Assembly: GCF_000730285.1 (NCBI RefSeq)
Contig: NZ_CP007174.1
Span: 620,001-684,000, forward strand
Source: Candidatus Nitrososphaera evergladensis SR1
GTDB taxonomy: Archaea; Thermoproteota; Nitrososphaeria; Nitrososphaerales; Nitrososphaeraceae
Reading direction: 5' to 3'
DNA length: 64,000 bases
Shown in pieces: positions 24,398-31,975 of the stretch. The notes under the pieces are model-generated. The model was not told where the DNA came from and did no database searches. It was given only the letters and a program-made list of their open reading frames with translations. The number at the start of each line of letters is the position of its first letter. The stretch's first letter is position 1. The translations under genes and the position numbers were made by a program.

Positions 24398-25186
24398 TTG
24401 AGGGTATTTAGCTCTCGTCTTCATTTTTGTTTTGCAGTAGAACAATTGATTCGAGAATCTGTAATTGCATGTATTCCAAGTGCTTGGGATGAAAATCATA
24501 TAACCTATAAAATCATAGAAACACTCAAGGGAAAACTTAACCCCGATTTTGTCATAAACAGTAGGAACAATACTAATGTTTTATGGCATCCGTATAAAGC
24601 AAAAGGTAAAGTTGAAACTGATTTTGGTGACATTGCCATTCTTGTCAACATAATATATGATGATGGAAAAACACTTACAGGAATTGGATTTCTTGAAGCA
24701 AAAAGGCGAAACGTACATTCAAAGAAATTCATCCAAATAAAAAGAAGACAACTTGGCAGGATACTTAAGAATGCTCACTATTCTCGCCTTCTCCTCTATG
24801 ACTACAAGGACATCACACAATTTGCTGATACCAGTATCTTCGATAGGATACCCGGAAGTTTGCATCACAGCCCATTTGTACCTGTTACCCGAAGTGCAGT
24901 TGTACCCGTCAGTATAGCTCTTCCAAAAAGAATCACAAATATCTCACTTTACGATTTTTCACTACCTTTTTCTTACCAGCTATGTTTCAGATATCCTAAC
25001 GGATTAGATCTGGAACTAAGTGAAACAAGTATAGGTGTCGTTAAGGGTGCTATAAAAAAAGAATATGACAGTATGGAGATACCCATAGCTCCAAAATATA
25101 TTGTTGCTTTCTCAGTTAGCAACGGGAACAGATATCCATCTCTGGAATATCTACCAATCAACAGAGATTTGTATGTGTCCGCCTAA
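24398..25186 (+). CDS. Putative PD-(D/E)XK nuclease-like protein
   Basis: An AT-rich gene starting only with TTG (24398, or 24446 in frame), directly after an in-frame TAA. The 262 residues contain the arrangement D78 (VETDFGDIAIL) and E100-x-K102 (TGIGFLEAKRR) separated by a beta hairpin, followed by a helix with KKFIQIKRRQL. This fits the active-site core of restriction-endonuclease-fold proteins, but overall similarity to a named family is not recognised. Composition differs sharply from the ribosomal gene upstream and matches the adjoining tnpB. The missing ATG may mean N-terminal truncation. Confidence 0.5.
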   Translation: MRVFSSRLHFCFAVEQLIRESVIACIPSAWDENHITYKIIETLKGKLNPDFVINSRNNTNVLWHPYKAKGKVETDFGDIAILVNIIYDDGKTLTGIGFLEAKRRNVHSKKFIQIKRRQLGRILKNAHYSRLLLYDYKDITQFADTSIFDRIPGSLHHSPFVPVTRSAVVPVSIALPKRITNISLYDFSLPFSYQLCFRYPNGLDLELSETSIGVVKGAIKKEYDSMEIPIAPKYIVAFSVSNGNRYPSLEYLPINRDLYVSA

Positions 25187-25253
25187 AACGTCCCCCTCTC
25201 CCTAAGGTGCTTCTTGGATTAAATACGAATTTGCAATCCTTATTTCTTATATT

Positions 25254-26417
25254 ATGATGCGGAATTACAAGTTTAGATTATATCCAACGTTTCAACAGGA
25301 ATCTAAACTCGTAAATGCCCTGCAAACGTGCAACTGGGTCTACAATCGCCTGATACAACTAAAGCCGTATTCTAGAAACGAGTTGAATTATGCTCTTACA
25401 GAGCTGAAAGAAACGGAACCGTGGTTGTACAATTATCATTCAAAGATGCTGCAAATGATATCAACAAGAATTACAGCCGAACATAATAGTCTCAAAGCCC
25501 TGCGTAAGAAAGGCTGCAAAGTTGGCAGTTTTGCTTCTATTGAAAGAGCTAGTTACAATTCGTTTACCTATAATCAATCTGGGTTCAAAATAGAAAAGCG
25601 TGGAAAAACTGACCTGTTGTGGCTATCTAAAATAGGATGCACGGAAATCCGCCTGCATAGAAAGCTTGCGGACATTAAACAAGTAACAGTTTTCAGGCGC
25701 AATGAAAAGTGGTATGCTATCATAACGTGTGATATTGCAAAGTCTACATTTTGTTTTATTGACCCGCGAAAATCTGTTGGAATTGACCTTGGGATAACAA
25801 AGTTTGCTCACGATTCGAATAATCGCATTGTCGACAATCCCTTATTTCTTACATCTATGGCAAAGCCATTGCGGAGAGCACAACGCCAGTTGTCTAGACG
25901 GGAAAAGGGTGGTCATAATTATCAGAAAGCAAAAAGCCGGGTTGCTCGTTTACACGAAAGAATTAGGAATAAGAGGCAAGATTTCCTTCATAAGGAATCG
26001 TACCATTATTCCAAAGAATACGACTTGATATTCGTTGAACGTCTACACACTTGTAATCTGGCTAGAAATCGTCATACTGCAAAGCGTATTCTTGACAGTG
26101 GCTGGTCAACTTTTAGACAATTCCTAGCCTACAAGGGAAAGATGGTCATGGAGATAGATCCCTACAATACGACCGTAGACTGCTCTCAATGTGGCAACAA
26201 AGTGCAAAAAGACCTTGCAGTTAGGATTCATTGTTGCGACAGGTGCGGGCTTGTCATAGACCGCGATTACAATGCAAGCTTGAACATCTTGCAAAAAGGC
26301 TTGCTGCAACTACCGCAGGGATTGCGGGAAGTTACGCCTGTAGAGATCCTGTGTGGGTCTATGAAGCAGGAAATGCTTACCGGCTGTGACGGTAAATATC
26401 CACATGTCATTATATGA
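25254..26417 (+). mobile_element. tnpB: TnpB-type RNA-guided nuclease of an IS200/IS605-like element
   Basis: 387-residue TnpB with an intact RuvC site: D178 (VGIDLG), E262 (IFVERL) and D338 (IDRDYNAS). The zinc finger CSQC...CDRC lies at 310-331, and the basic N-terminal wedge domain starts MMRNYKFRLYP. TnpB proteins cleave DNA guided by an RNA made from the element's right end. No TnpA transposase is present, so this is a tnpB-only element. A hairpin at 26377-26395 lies near its end. The stop overlaps the convergent serA gene, which leaves almost no room for a separate right end. AT-rich composition marks it as acquired. Confidence 0.93.
26377..26395 (+). repeat. Hairpin near the 3' end of tnpB
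   Basis: TTACCG-gctgtga-CGGTAA, a perfect 6-bp stem with 7-base loop inside the last codons of tnpB. Subterminal hairpins of this kind mark the right end of IS200/IS605 elements and part of the guide RNA. Confidence 0.4.
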
Positions 26418-27342
26418 CGCCACGCAGGATCTGTATTATCTTCTCTGCGATAACGGTCGATGCCAGCTCTTGCCCCTCCTTGGTCTGCGCGCCAATGTGC
26501 GGGGTGCAAACGAGATTTGGCAATCCCAAGAGAAGCTTGTTCGTCGGCGGTTCTACCTCAAAGACGTCAAGAGCCGCGCCGGCCAGCTTGCCGTTTTTCA
26601 GCGCCTCGTACAGGGCGTTTTCGTCGATTATCTCGCCCCTTGACGTGTTGACGAGGTACGCTGTCGGCTTCATCTTTGCCAGCCGCTCTGCGTTGAACAT
26701 GTGCTTTGTCTCTGGCGTCGAAGGTACGTGGCACGTGATATAGTCGGCGCTTTCAAGAAGAGTGTTGAAGTCGGTTACTATCATGCCGGTCTCGCTTATG
26801 AATTCCTTGTTTATTGGATATGGATCGTAGCCAATCAGGTTCATGTGGAGCGCCTTGGCCATCCTGCCGATATGCCGGCCAATGTTTCCGACGCCGACGA
26901 TGCCGAGGTACTTGCCGGACAACTGCGTCCCCATTAGGTCTTTTTTGATCCAGCTGCCCTTTTTCGTCTCGGCGTCAGCCCTTGGTATGCTCCTTGCAAG
27001 CGAAATCATGAGGCCGATTGCAAGCTCGGCAACTGCAACGGATGCTGCTTCGGGCGCGTTTATAACCCTGATCTTTTTCGCCTCTGCAGTCTTGACATCG
27101 ACGTTGTCAAGCCCGACTCCTACCCTTGCTATTATCTTGGCGCTGGAGGCAGCGTCGATGACTTCCTTTGTGACCTTGGTCCTGCTCCTTACCACAATAA
27201 CGTCATAATCCTTGACAGTTGCAACCAGTTCATTGGCCTTGATCTCGGGCTTGTAGTCCACTGCGAGCCCGGCGCGCTTCATGCTGTCGATGCCTGCCTG
27301 ATCGATTGAATCGCAGACAAGCACCCTGCCGCTTACTTGCAT
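26410..27342 (-). CDS. serA: D-3-phosphoglycerate dehydrogenase
   Basis: First step of serine synthesis: oxidises 3-phosphoglycerate to phosphohydroxypyruvate with NAD. The 310 residues are the short form without a C-terminal ACT domain. Visible motifs: the NAD fold GIVGVGNIGRHIGRMAKAL (about 146-164), the substrate/catalytic Arg in NTSRGEIID (about 229-237), the acid in FEVEPP (about 260-265) and the His in TPHIGAQT (about 279-286). ATG 27342 is chosen over 27351 because a TATA box centred near 27370 predicts a leaderless start. The last 8 bp overlap tnpB. Confidence 0.93.
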   Translation of the reverse strand: MQVSGRVLVCDSIDQAGIDSMKRAGLAVDYKPEIKANELVATVKDYDVIVVRSRTKVTKEVIDAASSAKIIARVGVGLDNVDVKTAEAKKIRVINAPEAASVAVAELAIGLMISLARSIPRADAETKKGSWIKKDLMGTQLSGKYLGIVGVGNIGRHIGRMAKALHMNLIGYDPYPINKEFISETGMIVTDFNTLLESADYITCHVPSTPETKHMFNAERLAKMKPTAYLVNTSRGEIIDENALYEALKNGKLAGAALDVFEVEPPTNKLLLGLPNLVCTPHIGAQTKEGQELASTVIAEKIIQILRGVI

Positions 27343-27383
27343 ATGGCGCATGGAAATCCCGGTGATAATATATTGTTATTGCG

Positions 27384-27830
27384 ATGATGATTCGCAACGC
27401 TTATTGTTTCGTGTGCCTGCAAGTCTGGAGGTTGTTATCGGCGTACGTCGTGCGTATAAAAGAGGAGCAGGAGCGTATGCTGTACGCAAGGCAGTCGCTG
27501 TACGTGGGCATCAGGCGTGACTGGTCTTTAGGATCAAAAATCCTGCTCATCAAAAAAAATGTGCAGGGCGACTCTGTAATAATTGGCTCTGCAACGCTTG
27601 AAAAAATAGTCGAGCTTGACGCATTGAGCAACATTGAAAAAAAGCCGTGCCTTGAAAACAACTGGTACGGCAAGATGGTGTTTGCCATGCTCGCAAGGTT
27701 CCTGCCTGCCGTGCCTGTTTCACAAACGCCTCTTGCCGGCAAGCAGCCCGCGCTCTTGCACGGCCTTGCCATAACCGAGGACGAACTGTACGAGATTGAA
27801 AGCCTTGCAGGCTCGAAAATAATTACTTGA
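27384..27830 (+). CDS. Hypothetical protein, possibly PUA/ASCH-like
   Basis: Up to 148 residues. Residues about 36-80 (SLYVGIRRDWSLGSKILLIKKN...SVIIGSATLEKIVEL) have the beta-barrel pattern of PUA-like small RNA-binding domains, followed by a Trp/Tyr-containing linker and an acidic C-terminal helix. The exact family is not certain. The start is doubtful: ATG 27384 lies very near the TATA-like box shared with serA, so GTG 27450 or ATG 27477 may be the real start. Confidence 0.55.
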   Translation: MMIRNAYCFVCLQVWRLLSAYVVRIKEEQERMLYARQSLYVGIRRDWSLGSKILLIKKNVQGDSVIIGSATLEKIVELDALSNIEKKPCLENNWYGKMVFAMLARFLPAVPVSQTPLAGKQPALLHGLAITEDELYEIESLAGSKIIT

Positions 27831-27935
27831 TGTTATATTGCTCTTGCAAAATTTGGAGCTATTAATTTCTCGTAGGTAACAAAATCATTATTTCATCTTC
27901 TAAATACTTAAAATATCGCGCACTATACCAAATGT

Positions 27936-28574
27936 ATGTCTGAAGATACTCCAAAATGGAAAGCTTCAGGAGACTGGTTTGATGTTTGCAAATGCAATAT
28001 TCCCTGCCCCTGTACATTCGCTCAAGCTCCATCTTATGGAGATTGCGAAGGCATACTTGCATACCATATCAAGAATGGACACTATGGCGAAACGCCCCTT
28101 GACGGGTTGAATGTGATGATGGTAGGCGGCTTCAAAGGCAATATCTGGGCGGGGGAGGCAAAAGCAACCATGGGATTCTTTTTCGACGAGCGAGCTAATG
28201 AAAAGCAGCGAGAAGCTCTTCAGATGATATTTACCGGCAAAGCAGGTGGCTTCATGGGAGAGCTTGCCAAGGCCTTTGGAGAAGACCGTGGCACGGAATT
28301 CGTTCCGATCAAGTTTGAGATAGCAAATGACCTTGCATACTGGAGCGCAGAAGTACCGGGCAAGGTCGTTGCAAGAGGTGAAGCATTAACTGGGCCCATG
28401 ACTCCACCCGGCAAACGAGTGCAGACTCTTAATGCGCCTGGAAGCGAGACTGGACCAGGTACCGTTGCAACATGGGGTAGGGCTGTGGCTGACGAAGTGG
28501 ATGCTATGGGCTTCAAGTGGGACTGGAAGGGCAGATCGAGCAAGCACATTCCTTTCGACTGGACCGGCCCCTAA
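27936..28574 (+). CDS. DUF1326 family protein, first copy
   Basis: A 212-residue soluble protein of the DUF1326 family. The N-terminus has the hallmark Cys cluster CKCNIPCPCTF (about 18-28), a likely metal or Fe-S site, followed by GHYG, a beta-rich core and the TxxQREALQMIFTGKAGG segment. A TATA-like box at about 27903-27912 supports ATG 27936. A second, diverged DUF1326 gene lies 0.8 kb downstream, followed by a DUF2182 membrane protein. DUF1326 and DUF2182 genes are commonly paired in bacteria; their function is not established. Confidence 0.88.
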   Translation: MSEDTPKWKASGDWFDVCKCNIPCPCTFAQAPSYGDCEGILAYHIKNGHYGETPLDGLNVMMVGGFKGNIWAGEAKATMGFFFDERANEKQREALQMIFTGKAGGFMGELAKAFGEDRGTEFVPIKFEIANDLAYWSAEVPGKVVARGEALTGPMTPPGKRVQTLNAPGSETGPGTVATWGRAVADEVDAMGFKWDWKGRSSKHIPFDWTGP

Positions 28575-28702
28575 ACATTATCATCGAGATTATGATAAAC
28601 AGAGTGACATAGAAACGCCATGCGCGGAGCAGAGGGTGTGTGCTTTTCTTGGCCAACTATGTTGTCTTGAACATGCCGCTCACCTAGATCTCGCCGTCTA
28701 GC

Positions 28703-29146
28703 CTACAATAATTTATTTGCGTGCCATTCCTTTTCGTGAGTTGCACGTTCGACATCATTGTAGAACATCAGGTTGCAGAACCTGCACCTTACGTCCAGTT
28801 TTCTGCGCCGGGACTTGCGGCGCCTCTTGCCCCGTTTCCTTTTCTGTTTTATGTTTGAAGCGGGGAAATACGCGAGGGTATCATGCGCGGTGTCTTTTTG
28901 CGACTTTTGCGTTCTGTGTCCGTATTGCAAGGCAGAATGACGAAAGCCGTCCTTCCAGGATGCTATCCACTTTCCAAGCATGAAAGGCCAGTCGATTTGC
29001 TGGTCGTCCATTTCATGTATTTCGTCTATGAGTTTTACATAGTCGGCGGTGTCGCTGGTAGAGGCTCGAAACCCTATCGCGTCTGAAGCCAGCTTGATCG
29101 CAAACTCTGTCTCGTCAAGATTCGTCCAAAGCTGGATCATTTTCAT
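28703..29146 (-). CDS. C2H2 zinc-finger protein of unknown function
   Basis: 147 residues. The N-terminal 85 are acidic and helical. They are followed by a strongly basic stretch (KRKRGKRRRKSRRRK, about 103-117) and a C-terminal classical zinc finger: C-x2-C and H-x4-H in VRCRFCNLMFYNDVERATHEKEWH (about 119-142). Nucleic-acid binding is likely. It lies antisense between the two DUF1326 genes and reads in the opposite direction, so membership in that module is unproven. Confidence 0.6.
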   Translation of the reverse strand: MKMIQLWTNLDETEFAIKLASDAIGFRASTSDTADYVKLIDEIHEMDDQQIDWPFMLGKWIASWKDGFRHSALQYGHRTQKSQKDTAHDTLAYFPASNIKQKRKRGKRRRKSRRRKLDVRCRFCNLMFYNDVERATHEKEWHANKLL

Positions 29147-29391
29147 ATAAGATTGCTCTATTCGGCTATAATGAATAAATTCCCTTATTCAAGGATTCTG
29201 GCAAGTTGGCGATAAAAAGGTGAAAATTTACTGAAATTATCCTGTTTTTACTATAACTAAATGGTCAATTACCGCAAGTTATTGAGGAGAAGAATAAACC
29301 ATAATTTTTTTCTAGAATGTCCTGCCGGCTATGCGAGCTGCACCATCGACAACTGCTTATTACATACATGTCCGTATACAAAATCCGTCAA

Positions 29392-30027
29392 ATGACCGCT
29401 TCTGTAGTTGAGATTCCTTCTTGGAGGACAAAGAGCGACTACATAGAAACGTGCAACTGCGACTATGGTTGTCCCTGCAACTTTAACGGCTATCCAACAT
29501 ATGGCTTTTGCAGGGCGCTAGTTTTGTATCCTATAAGGGAAGGCCATTACGGAAACGACGTCAAACTTGACAACATTGATGTCGTATACGCCGCATCTTG
29601 GCCCAAAGCAATTCATGAAGGAAACGGTACGATGCAACTGTTTATCTCTGGTAATACTACACCGGAGCAAAGAAACGCAGTTGTAAACATCTTTTCAGGA
29701 AAGGCAAAAGGGGAGGGGCCCTTTTCGATCTTTGCGACAACCATAAAGTACATGCTTGAGCCCCAGTTCGTTGACATTAACGTCAAGCTGGATGGCAAGA
29801 AAAGCAGCTTCTCCGTGCCCGGAGTGCTAGATGTCCGTCTTGAGAGCTTTAAAAATCCTGTTACCTGCGAAGAGCAAGACACAAAGGTGCAGCTTCCAAA
29901 AGGTTTCGTCTGGAAAATAGCAGACGCCGCCAAGAGTTCTGTGATGAGGATAATGACGCCAAACCTTAACTTTGACGATTCGGGCAAGAACGCCTATGCC
30001 TCAACAGTAGAATACAGAGGGCAGTGA
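29392..30027 (+). CDS. DUF1326 family protein, second copy
   Basis: About 211 residues from ATG 29392 (the open frame begins at 29317 but that part is not family-like; ATG 29368 is an alternative). It carries the DUF1326 Cys cluster CNCDYGCPCNF (about 20-30), then GHYGNDVKLDN and TTPEQRNAVVNIFSGKAKGEGP, aligned with the first copy. It ends 43 bp before the DUF2182 gene on the same strand, so the two probably form an operon. The paired Cys motifs suggest metal binding; the ligand is unknown. Confidence 0.85.
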   Translation: MTASVVEIPSWRTKSDYIETCNCDYGCPCNFNGYPTYGFCRALVLYPIREGHYGNDVKLDNIDVVYAASWPKAIHEGNGTMQLFISGNTTPEQRNAVVNIFSGKAKGEGPFSIFATTIKYMLEPQFVDINVKLDGKKSSFSVPGVLDVRLESFKNPVTCEEQDTKVQLPKGFVWKIADAAKSSVMRIMTPNLNFDDSGKNAYASTVEYRGQ

Positions 30028-30070
30028 GATGATGATGACGCAGTAACGATGGAGCGAGTTGTTGCTGGCT

Positions 30071-31024
30071 ATGGATAAAGTGCAAAAGATAATCCTTGTT
30101 TCACTTGTCTCCGTTTCAGCAGCAAGCTGGCTGACCTCCCAGACCCTTCAGAACGACATGATGATGACAATGACAACGGCGGCTATGATGCCGTCGCCTT
30201 TTGCCTCTGGAATGGGTGATGATAATAATGGATTTGGCTTGGCATCTTCTTACCTGTTTTTTGTATTGTTGTGGACCGTTGGCATGGCCGCAATGATGTT
30301 TCCTGCAATCACTCCGATGGTGTTTCTCTATAACAGACTGGCCAGCTCTGAAAAAAACAACAGCCAAGTGCAAGTGGCTCTTCAGAAAAATGATGATGCA
30401 TCCCAAAAGCAAGTCTATCCCTTCAAGACCTTGCTCTTTGTTGGCGGCTATCTTGCAGTGTGGTCCCTGACAGGGTTTGTCCTGCTGCTTGGATGGTCAA
30501 TGTTGACGAGCATCATGACAAGTGCAGCATCGGGGTTGTCTATTATCCAATACATCTACGGCGCCATCTTGGTTATCGCAGGGGCGTATCAATTTAGCCC
30601 GCTCAAGAACAAATGCCTCGGATACTGCGAGTCTCCCCTGAGCTTTTTCATGAGGAGGTGGAGCAGTGGCGCTACAGGAGCAGCCAAGATGGGCGTCTTT
30701 CACGGCTTGTACTGCCTGGGATGCTGCTGGCCGTACTTTTTGCTAATGGTGGCGCTTGGATGGATGAACCTGCTCTGGATGGCCCTGTTTTCGGGAATAA
30801 TTTTCGGGGAAAAAGTCTGGTCAAAGAAGGGGATATGGATTGCAAGGGCTGCAGGAATTGGATTTGTGATAATTGGAATTCTGGTTATGGTTACAGGCGG
30901 ATCTGCAATAATAATTTCGATGCCTACAATGATGTCTACAGGCGACGCGGCTTTTACCAATACCGCCGACATGGAGCCGTCTGCAAACATGACGCCGGCC
31001 CAAAAGATGCCGCAGATGGGATGA
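30071..31024 (+). CDS. DUF2182 metal-binding membrane protein
   Basis: 317 residues from ATG 30071 with about six membrane helices. Met-rich segments fit a metal-handling protein: MMMTMTTAAMMP near the N-terminus, WTVGMAAMMFPAITPM (about 77-92, the DUF2182 signature) and a Met-rich C-terminus. The family motifs KCLGYCESPLSFF and HGLYCLGCCWPYFLLMVALGWMNL (about 205-250) supply conserved Cys and His. It pairs with the upstream DUF1326 gene. Copper is a reasonable guess in an ammonia oxidizer, but unproven. Confidence 0.88.
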   Translation: MDKVQKIILVSLVSVSAASWLTSQTLQNDMMMTMTTAAMMPSPFASGMGDDNNGFGLASSYLFFVLLWTVGMAAMMFPAITPMVFLYNRLASSEKNNSQVQVALQKNDDASQKQVYPFKTLLFVGGYLAVWSLTGFVLLLGWSMLTSIMTSAASGLSIIQYIYGAILVIAGAYQFSPLKNKCLGYCESPLSFFMRRWSSGATGAAKMGVFHGLYCLGCCWPYFLLMVALGWMNLLWMALFSGIIFGEKVWSKKGIWIARAAGIGFVIIGILVMVTGGSAIIISMPTMMSTGDAAFTNTADMEPSANMTPAQKMPQMG

Positions 31025-31213
31025 TGACAAAGAGAAACTATGTGGAAGAAATGTGCGTCTACGGTCATTTTGCAGGCGCGGTAACGGCTCTGCAAAATAA
31101 TATCGTCATCATCATCACCACTTGCGCCGTGTCCAAAAATGAAGAAAGGTGCAAGAAAGAGTCTCCATAATCGCTTAATACTGAAAATAAATATTTTCTG
31201 ATGCTGTATCATC

Positions 31214-31450
31214 ATGGGAGTACTGACCTGGATCCTTGTTGGAGTAGTGGTTCTGGCCGTGCTGGGTCTTGGAGTGCGTACGTTCCTGTCGGGACTGCAA
31301 CAGGGAGTGGAAAAAATCGCCAATGCCCCAATAATAAAAGACGCTGCTGCAAAAGCAAAGCAGCTTGTATCTGAGGGAAAGGACGAACTAGAAAACAGCT
31401 TTAAAGAAGATTATCATCAAGAAGAAAATGCAATCACAAATAATTCGTAA
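31214..31450 (+). CDS. Small single-pass membrane protein
   Basis: 78 residues: one transmembrane helix at about 4-24 (LTWILVGVVVLAVLGLGV) and a charged helical cytoplasmic tail (IKDAAAKAKQLVSEGKDELENSFKED). The end overlaps the next membrane-protein gene by 23 bp, implying co-translation. No family recognised. TATA-like sequence lies upstream near 31185-31195. Confidence 0.55.
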   Translation: MGVLTWILVGVVVLAVLGLGVRTFLSGLQQGVEKIANAPIIKDAAAKAKQLVSEGKDELENSFKEDYHQEENAITNNS

Positions 31451-31889
31451 CAAGCTGGCAGGAATGCTGGCAATAGCCTCCGGCGTGCTTTTTCTTGCTT
31501 CCGGCTACCATCCAAGTACCGCTATTTATGATCTAGTTGCCGCCGGATTAAAAGAATACACTGCAAAAGATGTCTGGCAGGTCGCCATCGTGCCGCTTGG
31601 GCTGCTGGCGCTGGTTGCGCAGCTTGGCGGCATCGTCGTGATAATCGGGGGAGTGTTGTTTTTCAAAAACAGGATTACAACCGGCAAGTTCTTTGTGATG
31701 ATAGGAACCGGCCAGGGAATCCTTACTATAATTCTGAGCCTTATCCTCGGCCTTGCATCAGAAGGCTCTGGTTTTCTGGGCAATTACGTCCTATGGTTCA
31801 CAGGCACCGCGGCAGGAATCGGGATTATCTGCTCGATAATCTCAAGGACGATTGCAATAGCCCCTGTCAAGGCAGGGCAGCGCCGGTGA
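31428..31889 (+). CDS. Four-helix membrane protein of unknown function
   Basis: 153 residues with hydrophobic helices near 11-28, 48-75, 88-108 and 118-142, Gly-rich throughout. It overlaps the preceding single-pass gene, so the two may act together. No catalytic or ligand motif recognised. It could belong to the DUF1326/DUF2182 neighbourhood, about 400 bp upstream, but there is no direct evidence. Confidence 0.6.
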   Translation: MQSQIIRNKLAGMLAIASGVLFLASGYHPSTAIYDLVAAGLKEYTAKDVWQVAIVPLGLLALVAQLGGIVVIIGGVLFFKNRITTGKFFVMIGTGQGILTIILSLILGLASEGSGFLGNYVLWFTGTAAGIGIICSIISRTIAIAPVKAGQRR

Positions 31890-31975
31890 CTCATGTAATT
31901 TTGCAGTATCTTTTTTGCATCCAGCAAACCTGCAACCTGTCTTAATAGACACGAATACGCACATCACAGGGCGGT

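Noticed and set aside
25200-25225. Possible left-end hairpin of the TnpB element
   Set aside because: The best pairing is three bases with mismatches, too weak to call an element boundary.
30613-31170. 185-codon frame overlapping the DUF2182 gene on the same strand
   Set aside because: Its first part is a +1 shadow of a clear membrane protein; the tail has no independent coding character.
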